DNA of 64,000 bases from Alteromonas sp. LOR (GTDB taxonomy: Bacteria > Pseudomonadota > Gammaproteobacteria > Enterobacterales > Alteromonadaceae), in NCBI RefSeq assembly GCF_000753865.1, contig NZ_JQFW01000049.1, positions 174,371 through 238,370 of the forward strand, in the 5' to 3' direction. The translations under genes and the position numbers were made by a program. Positions 56,466 to 64,000 of this stretch are shown here, piece after piece; the first letter of the stretch is position 1; each line of letters starts with the position of its first letter. The notes under the pieces are model-generated. The model had not been told where the DNA came from and did not search any database. It saw nothing but the letters and a program-made list of their open reading frames with translations.

Positions 56466-56827
56466 TGCTGCGCGCTCAATAAGACATCACCTGTGATATT
56501 TTTTGTTCACTGAACCCGCATACATTTTCAGCTTCTCAGTGTTGCGCAATACGGTAAATCGATAAAAAGCAGGATGTAATTGTTAAATTTTTTCACATTA
56601 CATCCCTTTTAACTCGTGGCTTTCACGTCTTAAGCACAAAATTTCACCAGTATTTATGCGTTAGATTACTAACGAGACAGATTTTTTTCGCTGTCAATAC
56701 CGATAAGTGAAATTTTGTGTGATTTTTAGCCTTTTCAAGCATTGCGAAAACACGTACACTTAGCGCCCCGTTTTAGCCGGGTGTATAATTTCTGTGCAAT
56801 TATAAATGGTGGGCTTCTCGTTAACTT
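56466..56827. other. gene-free promoter region of dusB-fis
   Basis: 362 bp with no gene. A consensus -10 TATAAT lies at 56784-56789, about 40 bp before the dusB start, with an AT-rich tract upstream (56570-56720). It is probably the growth-phase-controlled dusB-fis promoter; I cannot pick a -35 with confidence. Confidence 0.5.
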
Positions 56828-57862
56828 ATGCAACAACATATGCAAAATCCTTTGCAACAATCGTTGCAAATTGGACCATATAAGTTAGATAACAATTTGA
56901 TGTTAGCTCCCATGGCTGGCGTAACTGACCGACCGTTTCGTCAATTATGCAAGCGCTTAGGCGCAGGTCTTGTAGTGTCTGAGATGCTGTCGAGTAATCC
57001 GAAAGTGTGGAATACCGCGAAGTCGCAGGCGCGCATGAACCATGAGGGCGAAGAAGGAATTCGCTCTGTACAGATAGCGGGTGCCGATCCTGAGCTTATG
57101 GCGCAAGCAGCGCAATTTAATGTTGAGAATGGTGCGCAAATCATCGACATCAATATGGGTTGCCCTGCTAAGAAGGTGAATAAGAAGCTTGCAGGTTCAG
57201 CACTGCTTCAGTACCCAGACACAGTGGAAAGTATCATCAAAGCAGTGGTTAACGCTGTCGATGTTCCTGTAACACTGAAAATACGTACCGGTTGGAATCC
57301 AGAAAATCGCAATGGGGTAGATATTGCCCGCATTGCAGAGCAAAACGGCATACAGTCGCTTGCTGTTCACGGTAGAACAAAAGCTTGTATGTATAAAGGA
57401 GAAGCAGAGTACGACACCATACGCCGAATAAAGGCGGCAATATCAATACCTGTTATTGCAAATGGTGATATTACTTCTCCACAAAAGGCACAAGAGGTAC
57501 TGAATTACACTGGTGCAGATGGCGTTATGGTAGGTCGCGGCGCGCAAGGTAAACCTTGGATTTTTAAACAAATTCAACATTATCTTGAAACGGGCGAAAC
57601 CTTGGCTCCACCGCCACTGTCACAACAGTTTGAGATTTTGTACGAACACGTAACGAACGTACAGGGTTTCTACGGTGACACAGCCGGTGTAAGAATAGCC
57701 CGAAAGCACGTGGGCTGGTATCTCTCGGAGCATGATACGGATCGTCAGTTTCGTAAAACGTTTAACGCTATCGACGATGCTACTGAGCAACTCGATGCAC
57801 TAAATGCATATTTTCAAGCGCTGCAGACTAGAGAAAACCGACAGATTTCTCCCGCAGCATAG
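56828..57862 (+). CDS. dusB: tRNA-dihydrouridine synthase B
   Basis: FMN enzyme of 344 residues that reduces uridine in the D-loop of tRNA. Seen: LAPMAGVTDRPFRQLCKRLGAGLVVSEM, DINMGCPAKKVNKKLAGSALLQ with the catalytic Cys, LKIRTGW, VHGRTKACMYKGEAEY, and GVMVGRGAQGKPWIF. ATG 56828 is used; a second ATG 4 codons later is possible. Co-transcribed with fis, 30 bp downstream. Confidence 0.97.
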   Translation: MQQHMQNPLQQSLQIGPYKLDNNLMLAPMAGVTDRPFRQLCKRLGAGLVVSEMLSSNPKVWNTAKSQARMNHEGEEGIRSVQIAGADPELMAQAAQFNVENGAQIIDINMGCPAKKVNKKLAGSALLQYPDTVESIIKAVVNAVDVPVTLKIRTGWNPENRNGVDIARIAEQNGIQSLAVHGRTKACMYKGEAEYDTIRRIKAAISIPVIANGDITSPQKAQEVLNYTGADGVMVGRGAQGKPWIFKQIQHYLETGETLAPPPLSQQFEILYEHVTNVQGFYGDTAGVRIARKHVGWYLSEHDTDRQFRKTFNAIDDATEQLDALNAYFQALQTRENRQISPAA

Positions 57863-57892
57863 TGATGACTAACTAAAGAGCAACACAGTATT

Positions 57893-58186
57893 ATGTTCGA
57901 TCAAAACGTGACTTCACCTTTTACTACTACCGTAACTACGCCTTCACAAACGCAGGCTCAAAAGCCTTTGCGCGACTCTGTTAAGCAAGCGGTTAACAAG
58001 TACCTAAAGCAACTAGACAACGCAAACATCGATAACTTGTACGAAATGGTACTGGCTGAAGTGGAAGCACCACTTCTAGAAGAAGTTATGACCTACACTC
58101 GCGGCAACCAAACCCGCGCAGCGATTATGATGGGCATCAACCGCGGCACACTTCGCAAAAAGTTAAAGCAATACGGCATGAACTAA
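57893..58186 (+). CDS. fis: nucleoid protein Fis
   Basis: Small DNA-bending protein of 97 residues that regulates rRNA genes and recombination. The C-terminal helix-turn-helix ([30 protein letters not shown]) is almost identical to the E. coli one. In the conserved dusB-fis operon, closed by a terminator. Confidence 0.98.
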   Translation: MFDQNVTSPFTTTVTTPSQTQAQKPLRDSVKQAVNKYLKQLDNANIDNLYEMVLAEVEAPLLEEVMTYTRGNQTRAAIMMGINRGTLRKKLKQYGMN

Positions 58187-58208
58187 AATTCTAAGGGCGC
58201 TGCCCAGC

Positions 58209-58235
58209 AAAGAGCACCAATCGGTGCTCTTTTTG
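58209..58235 (+). terminator. terminator of dusB-fis
   Basis: AGAGCACC (58211-58218), loop AATC, GGTGCTCT (58223-58230), then a T tract. Confidence 0.92.
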
Positions 58236-58268
58236 TTTCAACACTACAACTTTGAAGCTAATACATTT

Positions 58269-59867
58269 ATGCAAACACCAAAACCAATCAAACGTGCTCT
58301 TTTAAGTGTCTCTGACAAAACAGGTATCGTCGATTTCGCGACAGCGCTGCACAATGCGGGCGTTGAGCTTTTATCAACAGGCGGAACTGCGAAACTTATC
58401 GCTGATGCAGGCCTTCCTGTAACGGAAGTGTCTGATCACACAGGTCACCCTGAAATTATGGCTGGCCGTGTTAAAACCCTTCACCCTAAAGTACATGGCG
58501 GCATATTAGCCCGTCGCGGTATTGATGAAGCGGTTATGCAAGAAAACAATATTGCACCTATCGATTTGGTCGTCGTAAACCTATACCCGTTTGCGGCTAC
58601 TGTTGCCAACGATGATTGCACATTAGAAGACGCTATCGAAAATATCGATATCGGTGGTCCGACAATGGTGCGTGCAGCAGCGAAAAACCACAAAGACGTG
58701 ACTATTGTGGTCAATGCAGCAGATTACGACAATGTACTAGCAGAAATGAACGCCAACAGCGGCTCGTTGAATTATAAAACCCGTTTTGACCTAGCCATTA
58801 AAGCATTTGAACACACTGCTGAGTACGATGGCATGATTGCCAACTACTTTGGTGCACGTCTAGATAGCACAGAGTGTGAAGAAGACTGCGACCACCAGCA
58901 CAGTGAATTCCCTCGCACTTACAACGTTCAAATGAGCAAAAAACAAGACCTGCGCTATGGTGAAAACAGTCATCAAAATGCCGCTTTTTACGTTGAAAAT
59001 ACGATTCAAGAAGCCTCTGTTGCCACCGCTGAACAGCTTCAGGGTAAAGAGCTATCGTTTAACAACATTGCCGATACCGACTCTGCGCTAGAGTGCGTTA
59101 AAGAATTCGACGAACCGGCCTGCGTTATTGTTAAACACGCCAACCCTTGTGGTGTTGCTATTGGTGACGATATTTTAAGCGCCTACGATCGTGCTTTCAA
59201 AACCGACCCTACCTCTGCATTCGGCGGCATCATTGCCTTTAACCGCGAGCTCGATGCTAAAACAGCGCAAGCTATTGTAGATCGTCAGTTCGTAGAAGTG
59301 ATTATTGCGCCAACAGTGAGCCACGAAGCAAAAGCAGTGGTCAGTGCGAAGAAGAATGTACGCCTTCTAGCATGTGGCGAGTGGGCTGGCCAGTTAACCG
59401 AAGGTTACGACTTTAAACGCGTTAATGGCGGCCTACTAGTTCAAGAACGCGACTTCGGCATGGTCGATAAAGAAGACTTAGAAGTTGTGACTAAAATCAA
59501 GCCATCTGAAGAGCAGCTTCGTGACCTTATGTTCTGCTGGAAAGTAGCCAAATACGTGAAGTCTAATGCCATTGTGTATTGCAAAGATGGTATGACTATT
59601 GGTGTGGGCGCAGGACAAATGAGCCGCGTATACTCTGCAAAAATTGCAGGTATCAAAGCCTCAGATGAAAACCTTGAAGTAGCCGGTTCGGTCATGGCCT
59701 CAGATGCATTCTTCCCATTCCGTGATGGCATAGATGCAGCAGCAGAAGCCGGTATAAAAGCGGTTATTCAACCTGGCGGCTCGATGCGCGACCAAGAAGT
59801 GATTGATGCAGCTGACGAACACGGTATTGCTATGGTGTTCACGGGTATGCGCCACTTCCGCCACTAA
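58269..59867 (+). CDS. purH: AICAR transformylase / IMP cyclohydrolase
   Basis: Bifunctional enzyme of 532 residues for the last two steps of IMP synthesis. IMP cyclohydrolase domain first ([56 protein letters not shown]), then AICAR transformylase ([43 protein letters not shown]). Start ATG 58269 ([10 protein letters not shown]); the frame is open to 58224, but that runs into the fis terminator. Confidence 0.97.
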   Translation: MQTPKPIKRALLSVSDKTGIVDFATALHNAGVELLSTGGTAKLIADAGLPVTEVSDHTGHPEIMAGRVKTLHPKVHGGILARRGIDEAVMQENNIAPIDLVVVNLYPFAATVANDDCTLEDAIENIDIGGPTMVRAAAKNHKDVTIVVNAADYDNVLAEMNANSGSLNYKTRFDLAIKAFEHTAEYDGMIANYFGARLDSTECEEDCDHQHSEFPRTYNVQMSKKQDLRYGENSHQNAAFYVENTIQEASVATAEQLQGKELSFNNIADTDSALECVKEFDEPACVIVKHANPCGVAIGDDILSAYDRAFKTDPTSAFGGIIAFNRELDAKTAQAIVDRQFVEVIIAPTVSHEAKAVVSAKKNVRLLACGEWAGQLTEGYDFKRVNGGLLVQERDFGMVDKEDLEVVTKIKPSEEQLRDLMFCWKVAKYVKSNAIVYCKDGMTIGVGAGQMSRVYSAKIAGIKASDENLEVAGSVMASDAFFPFRDGIDAAAEAGIKAVIQPGGSMRDQEVIDAADEHGIAMVFTGMRHFRH

Positions 59868-60381
59868 ACCTTTTTAAAAGGTTGGCGTTTATTAAACCTT
59901 TCGCGTTTATTGAACGATTGGCGCCTACTAAAAGACGTGCGCTTTTTGCGCATAAATAGATATAGAACCCAGCGGGGCTCCACAGCAGCATGCTTAGTGC
60001 AGTGGAGTCACACTGTGACTTGCTCCCCGCTAGTCTATTCATCAGTAAAGAAGCACGTGGGTCAACGACCTTGTTTTACACCTTGTTTATTACTCGGTTT
60101 ATCACATTGTTAGTAACCCCTACATACAGCAGAAACGTGCATCAGCGCCATGTGCCGATGGTAGAGCGTGAATGCGATAGAGTTGCGAATTATTCTGTTG
60201 GGTGTCGGATGCGTGTCACACTTAGCTGATAGTCTTGATCTGACTTGTGGTACCTTGTAGTAATAGTGTTAACACAAATACTGTTGTTACAAATAATAGT
60301 GTTAAAAAGAGCACCATTTCCTAGGGCGTATTGACCTAGAGTGCTTTGACAAAAATACCCTCGACAGAAAAGGAAATAATA
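59868..60381. other. gene-free region between purH and the exported methyltransferase gene
   Basis: About 510 bp with no credible gene. It holds a weak hairpin AACC-T5A4-GGTT right after purH, the structured element at 59971-60031, and a possible promoter (TTGATC at 60235, 17-nt spacer, TAGTAA at 60258). The direct repeat AATAGTGTTAA occurs near 60262 and 60295. Confidence 0.4.
59971..60031. other. structured 61-nt element, three-way-junction-like
   Basis: Outer arms AGCGGGG (59971-59977) and CCCCGCT (60025-60031) enclose stem CTCCAC/GTGGAG (59978-59983 with 60002-60007) and the palindrome AGTCACACTGTGACT (about 60006-60020). Not a tRNA as far as I can see. Could be an RNA or a degenerate mobile-element remnant. 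Confidence 0.35.
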
Positions 60382-61194
60382 ATGAAAAAGTTAGCTCAAT
60401 TAGTATTAGCAGCCAGCCTAGGCTTCTCTGCAAATTACGCCACAGCCGATGCCATATCGGATGCCGCAATGAGTGATATCCGCACGGCAAAAGCGAAAGT
60501 GCGCGATGAATATCGCAACCCTCAACAAACCCTTCGATTTTTTGGACTATCGTCAGACATGACGGTAGTTGAAGTATCGCCTGGCGGCGGTTGGTATGCT
60601 GACATCATCAGCTCTGTTGTTAAAGACGACGGCCAGTATGTAGCAGCGCATTACTATGTCGATGAGTCGACGAACGACTACTACAAAAAAGCACTAGATG
60701 GCTTTAAAGAACAAACTAAGCCGGGCATGAAGTATGAAGGCGCGATGATTACTGCGTTCCACCCAACCAAAGCCCTAGATATTGCCCAAGCAGGCAGTGC
60801 TGATATGGTGCTAACGTTCCGCAATGTACATAACTGGTATATGCGTAGCGAAGATGAAGGTGTTGATAATGCGTTTGGTGCCTTTTTCAAAGCGCTTAAG
60901 CCTGGTGGCGTATTAGGTGTGGTAGAACACCAACTGCCAGAAAGTGCCGATAATGAAGCCATGAAGAACAGTGGTTACATGAAACGTAGCTATGTGGTTG
61001 CCGCCGCTGAGAAAGCCGGCTTCACACTAGAAGCAAGTAGCGACGTTAATGCAAACCCAATGGATACGGCCGATCATCCAAAAGGTGTGTGGACATTACC
61101 TCCTCGCTTAGCACTTGAAGATCAAGATCGTGTAAAATACCTTGCCATCGGTGAGAGTAATCGCATGACGCTTAAATTTAAAAAGCCTAATTAA
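60382..61194 (+). CDS. exported methyltransferase-like protein (COG4798 type)
   Basis: Protein of 270 residues with a clean signal peptide (KKLAQLVLAASLGFSANYATA) followed by a class I methyltransferase fold: TVVEVSPGGGWYADIIS as SAM motif I, ADMVLTFRNVHNWY and KALKPGGVLGVVEHQ. The combination is odd, since SAM is cytoplasmic, but it is seen in this family. Function unknown. AAGGAA precedes the ATG at 60382. 29 bp before purD, so perhaps co-transcribed. Confidence 0.88.
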   Translation: MKKLAQLVLAASLGFSANYATADAISDAAMSDIRTAKAKVRDEYRNPQQTLRFFGLSSDMTVVEVSPGGGWYADIISSVVKDDGQYVAAHYYVDESTNDYYKKALDGFKEQTKPGMKYEGAMITAFHPTKALDIAQAGSADMVLTFRNVHNWYMRSEDEGVDNAFGAFFKALKPGGVLGVVEHQLPESADNEAMKNSGYMKRSYVVAAAEKAGFTLEASSDVNANPMDTADHPKGVWTLPPRLALEDQDRVKYLAIGESNRMTLKFKKPN

Positions 61195-61223
61195 TAAAAC
61201 CTAAAGTTAAAACGGAATAGTGA

Positions 61224-62513
61224 ATGAACGTACTTGTAATTGGCGGCGGTGGTCGCGAACATGCGCTAGCTTTTAAAGCAGCCCAGTCTTCTGAAGTTTC
61301 AACAGTTTTTGTCGCGCCTGGTAATGCAGGCACAGCAACAGAGCCTAAGCTAGAAAATGTACCTATCGATGTTAATGACATCGCAGGTTTAGTTTCTTTT
61401 GCAAAAGGTAACGACGTTGAACTTACCATTGTTGGTCCAGAAGCGCCGCTAGTTGCAGGTGTTGTCGATACATTCACTAACGAAGGACTGATGATTTTCG
61501 GTCCTACAAAGGCGGCCGCGCAACTTGAAGGGTCTAAGGCATTTACCAAAGACTTTTTAGCGCGCCACCATATTCCCACTGCCGAATATCAGAACTTTAC
61601 TGATATTGAGCCTGCCATCGACTACGTTCGTGAAAAAGGCGCACCCATTGTTGTTAAGGCCGATGGCCTAGCGGCAGGTAAAGGCGTGATTGTTGCGATG
61701 ACCTTAGAAGAGGCAGAAGCAGCTATTCGCGATATGTTAGCGGGTAATGCATTTGGCGACGCTGGCAGCAGAGTAGTTATTGAAGAATTTTTAGATGGCG
61801 AAGAAGCGTCGTTTATTGTCATGGTAGATGGCAAAAACGTACTGCCATTTGCCACAAGCCAAGACCATAAGCGAGCAGCTGATGGCGATAAAGGGCCAAA
61901 CACAGGCGGAATGGGTGCATACTCTCCAGCGCCAGTAGTTACCCAAGCTATTCACGACCGAGTTATGAAAGAAGTGATCATGCCTACGGTTGAAGGCATG
62001 GCTGCGGAAGGTAACGACTATGTGGGTTTCCTTTATGCTGGCCTTATGATCATGGCTGACGGCACGCCTAAAGTTATCGAGTACAACTGTCGCTTTGGCG
62101 ATCCAGAAACTCAGCCTATTATGCTTCGTTTACAGTCCGACCTTGTTCCACTGTGTATTGCAGCCTGTAAGGGCGAACTTGACGGACAAACCATCGACTT
62201 TGACTCTCGCGCATCAGTAGGTGTTGTAATGGCAGCTGGCGGCTACCCTGGCAGCTATGACAAGGGCGATGAAATAACAGGTTTTGAAGAAGCAGCTAAA
62301 TTAGAAGGCAAGGTGTTTCATGCTGGAACTACGCTTAGCGACGGCAAAGTCGTTACCGCTGGCGGACGTGTACTGTGCGCCACAGCGCTTGGAAATAGCG
62401 TAACTGAAGCACAACAAAAGGCTTACGACCTACTTAATACTATACAATTTAAAGACGTTTACTACCGCACCGATATAGCTCACCGAGCCATAGCGAGAGA
62501 AGCGAAAGCCTAG
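61224..62513 (+). CDS. purD: phosphoribosylamine-glycine ligase
   Basis: ATP-grasp enzyme of 429 residues that makes glycinamide ribonucleotide in purine synthesis. Seen: MNVLVIGGGGREHALAFKAAQS, VKADGLAAGKGVIVA, FATSQDHKRAADGDKGPNTGGMGAYSPAP, and YNCRFGDPETQPIMLRL. Full length. purH and purD are usually adjacent; here the exported methyltransferase-like gene lies between them. Confidence 0.98.
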   Translation: MNVLVIGGGGREHALAFKAAQSSEVSTVFVAPGNAGTATEPKLENVPIDVNDIAGLVSFAKGNDVELTIVGPEAPLVAGVVDTFTNEGLMIFGPTKAAAQLEGSKAFTKDFLARHHIPTAEYQNFTDIEPAIDYVREKGAPIVVKADGLAAGKGVIVAMTLEEAEAAIRDMLAGNAFGDAGSRVVIEEFLDGEEASFIVMVDGKNVLPFATSQDHKRAADGDKGPNTGGMGAYSPAPVVTQAIHDRVMKEVIMPTVEGMAAEGNDYVGFLYAGLMIMADGTPKVIEYNCRFGDPETQPIMLRLQSDLVPLCIAACKGELDGQTIDFDSRASVGVVMAAGGYPGSYDKGDEITGFEEAAKLEGKVFHAGTTLSDGKVVTAGGRVLCATALGNSVTEAQQKAYDLLNTIQFKDVYYRTDIAHRAIAREAKA

Positions 62514-62579
62514 CTTTAACGTCGAGTTTAGGGCGCTTAATTAAGCAGAACTTTCTTAAACTCTAACTTCAGTAAAAAT

Positions 62580-62613
62580 AAAAGCGAATTAGTGCTGACT
62601 AATTCGCTTTTTC
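62580..62613 (+). terminator. terminator after purD
   Basis: AGCGAATTAGT (62583-62593), loop GCTG, ACTAATTCGCT (62598-62608), flanked by A and T tracts. Confidence 0.92.
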
Positions 62614-62695
62614 TTTATCTGCTTCAACCATTTGGTTTCTTGCTTCAATAAATATTGCTACATTGATGATGTAGCATTCACTAAGTTAACTAACA

Positions 62696-63655
62696 ATGAC
62701 ATTGCAACAAGCCTGCTATCACATACTTGCGCCCGCCTCTGAAGCCACTCATTTTAAAAGGGCGAGCCGTTTTTTTGACTTCTGTCTAGTTGTTATCATT
62801 ACAGTCAACATTGCTGCGATGATGCTAGAGACCGTTCCTAATATATCCCAGGCCTGGTTAGTCAAGCTTCACACTATTGAAGTTATTTCGGTGGTTTTAT
62901 TCGCCGTAGAGTATGTGCTGCGTGTTTACAGCAGTGCATCAGATCCAACTATAAGTAGCAGGGCTTTTCAAACAGCGGTCTCTACTAAAGCTGAGTCGCC
63001 CTGGAAAAAGCGCTGGCATTACATTAAAAGCCCTATGGCTATTATAGACTTAATGGCCATATTGCCGTTTTTCCTCAGTATGTTCTTGGTGTTCGATTTG
63101 CGTATTTTACGTATTTTCAGAGTGCTAAGAATATTAAAGATTGGTCGCTACTCTCGCTCTATCCAAACCCTCGTTGATGTGGTGCGCAGCGAAGCACATT
63201 CTCTTTTCGCCGCACTGAGTGTATTAATGCTGTTTACAGTGATTGCCGCCACCTGCATTTACTACATCGAACACAATGCCCAGCCCGAGGTGTTTAGCAG
63301 CATTCCTGCTTCGCTGTGGTGGGCCTTAGTGACTTTAACCACAGTGGGCTATGGAGACGCTGTACCCATCACGTCACTCGGTAAACTCTTTGGCGGCTTT
63401 ATTACCATAATGGGGATTTGCTTTTATGCATTACCAGCGGGGATTTTATCTTCGAGCTACACAGGAAAAATGCAGCTTAAACGAGACCGATTTAAAGATA
63501 CCGTTCGCACCGCGCTAGATGACGGTGTGCTCAGTGAACATGACGCTCATCATATTGAACGGGTACGCGGCTTACTTGATTTAGACGAAGAAGAAGCCCA
63601 CCTTATCATTCGCTTACTGCAACACCACCACAACGGTAAGTCGAAAAACGAATAA
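62696..63655 (+). CDS. voltage-gated-type potassium channel (ion transporter family)
   Basis: Membrane protein of 319 residues with six helices: S1-S3, an Arg-rich S4 (LRILRIFRVLRILKIGRYSR), pore loop with selectivity filter TTVGYGD (215-221), and S6 (FGGFITIMGICFYALPAGIL). The cytoplasmic tail is acidic and His-rich at the end. Tetrameric Kv-like channel for K+ flux. It starts after a leader of about 80 bp following the purD terminator; single gene. Confidence 0.93.
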   Translation: MTLQQACYHILAPASEATHFKRASRFFDFCLVVIITVNIAAMMLETVPNISQAWLVKLHTIEVISVVLFAVEYVLRVYSSASDPTISSRAFQTAVSTKAESPWKKRWHYIKSPMAIIDLMAILPFFLSMFLVFDLRILRIFRVLRILKIGRYSRSIQTLVDVVRSEAHSLFAALSVLMLFTVIAATCIYYIEHNAQPEVFSSIPASLWWALVTLTTVGYGDAVPITSLGKLFGGFITIMGICFYALPAGILSSSYTGKMQLKRDRFKDTVRTALDDGVLSEHDAHHIERVRGLLDLDEEEAHLIIRLLQHHHNGKSKNE

Positions 63656-64000
63656 AAGGCACTGGGCTGTTAATTATTGGTCTGTTAATTGACTGGCCCA
63701 TTAATTGATTAGGCAGCTATAGTTGGCTTTGAATGTGGTGACTCATATCTGATCTGACACGTTCATTTGTTGGTTTAGACACCACCTGACAGGCCGCTTT
63801 AGACATTAGCAGACGTTAAGGTTATTGTATTTTAGCTTCCGGTCTGTGCCATTGGCAGACACTGAATGTTGTTTAGATAAGTGGCAGCAAACGACCTAAA
63901 GCCGACATTAGCAAATGTAAGTTGTCAGACTTTTATGAGCGACTACCAGATCGTCACCACCGCGCGGGCGGTGGTCTGCTGAAGACAAGGAGCAGACGGT
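63656..64000. other. gene-free right edge
   Basis: About 345 bp without a visible gene. A GC-rich hairpin ACCACCGC/GCGGTGGT lies at about 63956-63975, followed by CTGCT and AGCAG arms. It may belong to a gene or leader beyond the window. Confidence 0.35.

Overview
The window reads as one chromosomal segment of a marine gammaproteobacterium, most likely Alteromonas or a close relative (Alteromonadaceae). This rests on protein likeness (SelO, PpiC, GroESL, FxsA, DsbD, AroQ-AccB-AccC, PrmA, DusB-Fis, PurH-PurD), the moderate GC content and the gene order. It is an inference from sequence likeness, not a database result. I see no insertion sequence, prophage, CRISPR array, tRNA or rRNA.

Layout. 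(1) 0-7.6 kb: housekeeping and exported proteins (PntA alpha-1, a small DUF6435-like protein, PpiC, a DUF885 metallo-hydrolase, a Sel1-repeat protein, SelO). (2) 7.8-36.9 kb: a large PQQ/quinoprotein alcohol-oxidation island. (3) 37-47 kb: groES-groEL with a textbook sigma-32 promoter, fxsA, dsbD, an M23 peptidase, aroQ, accB and accC. (4) 46.5-55.4 kb: accessory genes between accC and prmA, including a FAN1-like nuclease fused to a DEDDh exonuclease, an HNH protein, a HiPIP and an amidase lipoprotein. (5) 55.6-63.7 kb: prmA, dusB-fis, purH, an exported methyltransferase-like protein, purD and a voltage-gated-type K+ channel.

How the island works. A TonB-dependent receptor, a PedF-type cytochrome c, a PQQ alcohol dehydrogenase and a XoxJ/PedG-like binding protein lie on the minus strand. 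Divergent to them runs an operon for a binding protein, a YVTN propeller, an ABC exporter pair and an M17 aminopeptidase, followed by pqqABCDE and a short M16 peptidase. Downstream are a porin, a SHOCT-domain protein, a LuxR-type regulator, a hybrid kinase, a FIST protein, a NosR-like flavo-iron-sulfur protein, an ExaC/AldB aldehyde dehydrogenase, and a second kinase/regulator pair. The proposed flow is alcohol to aldehyde (periplasmic quinoprotein, electrons to cytochrome c), then aldehyde to acid (cytoplasmic ALDH).

Three signals make the island worth a closer look. The dehydrogenase has the extra Asp two residues after the catalytic Asp that marks lanthanide-dependent enzymes. The adjacent TonB receptor carries an EF-hand/dockerin-like metal loop between two cysteines in a predicted outer loop. 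A 16-bp palindrome of the form TCCTCC-N4-GGAGGA recurs upstream of at least seven genes of the island, in several cases 21-23 nt before a -10-like hexamer. It therefore looks like the operator of a dedicated regulon, probably run by one or both of the LuxR-type response regulators.
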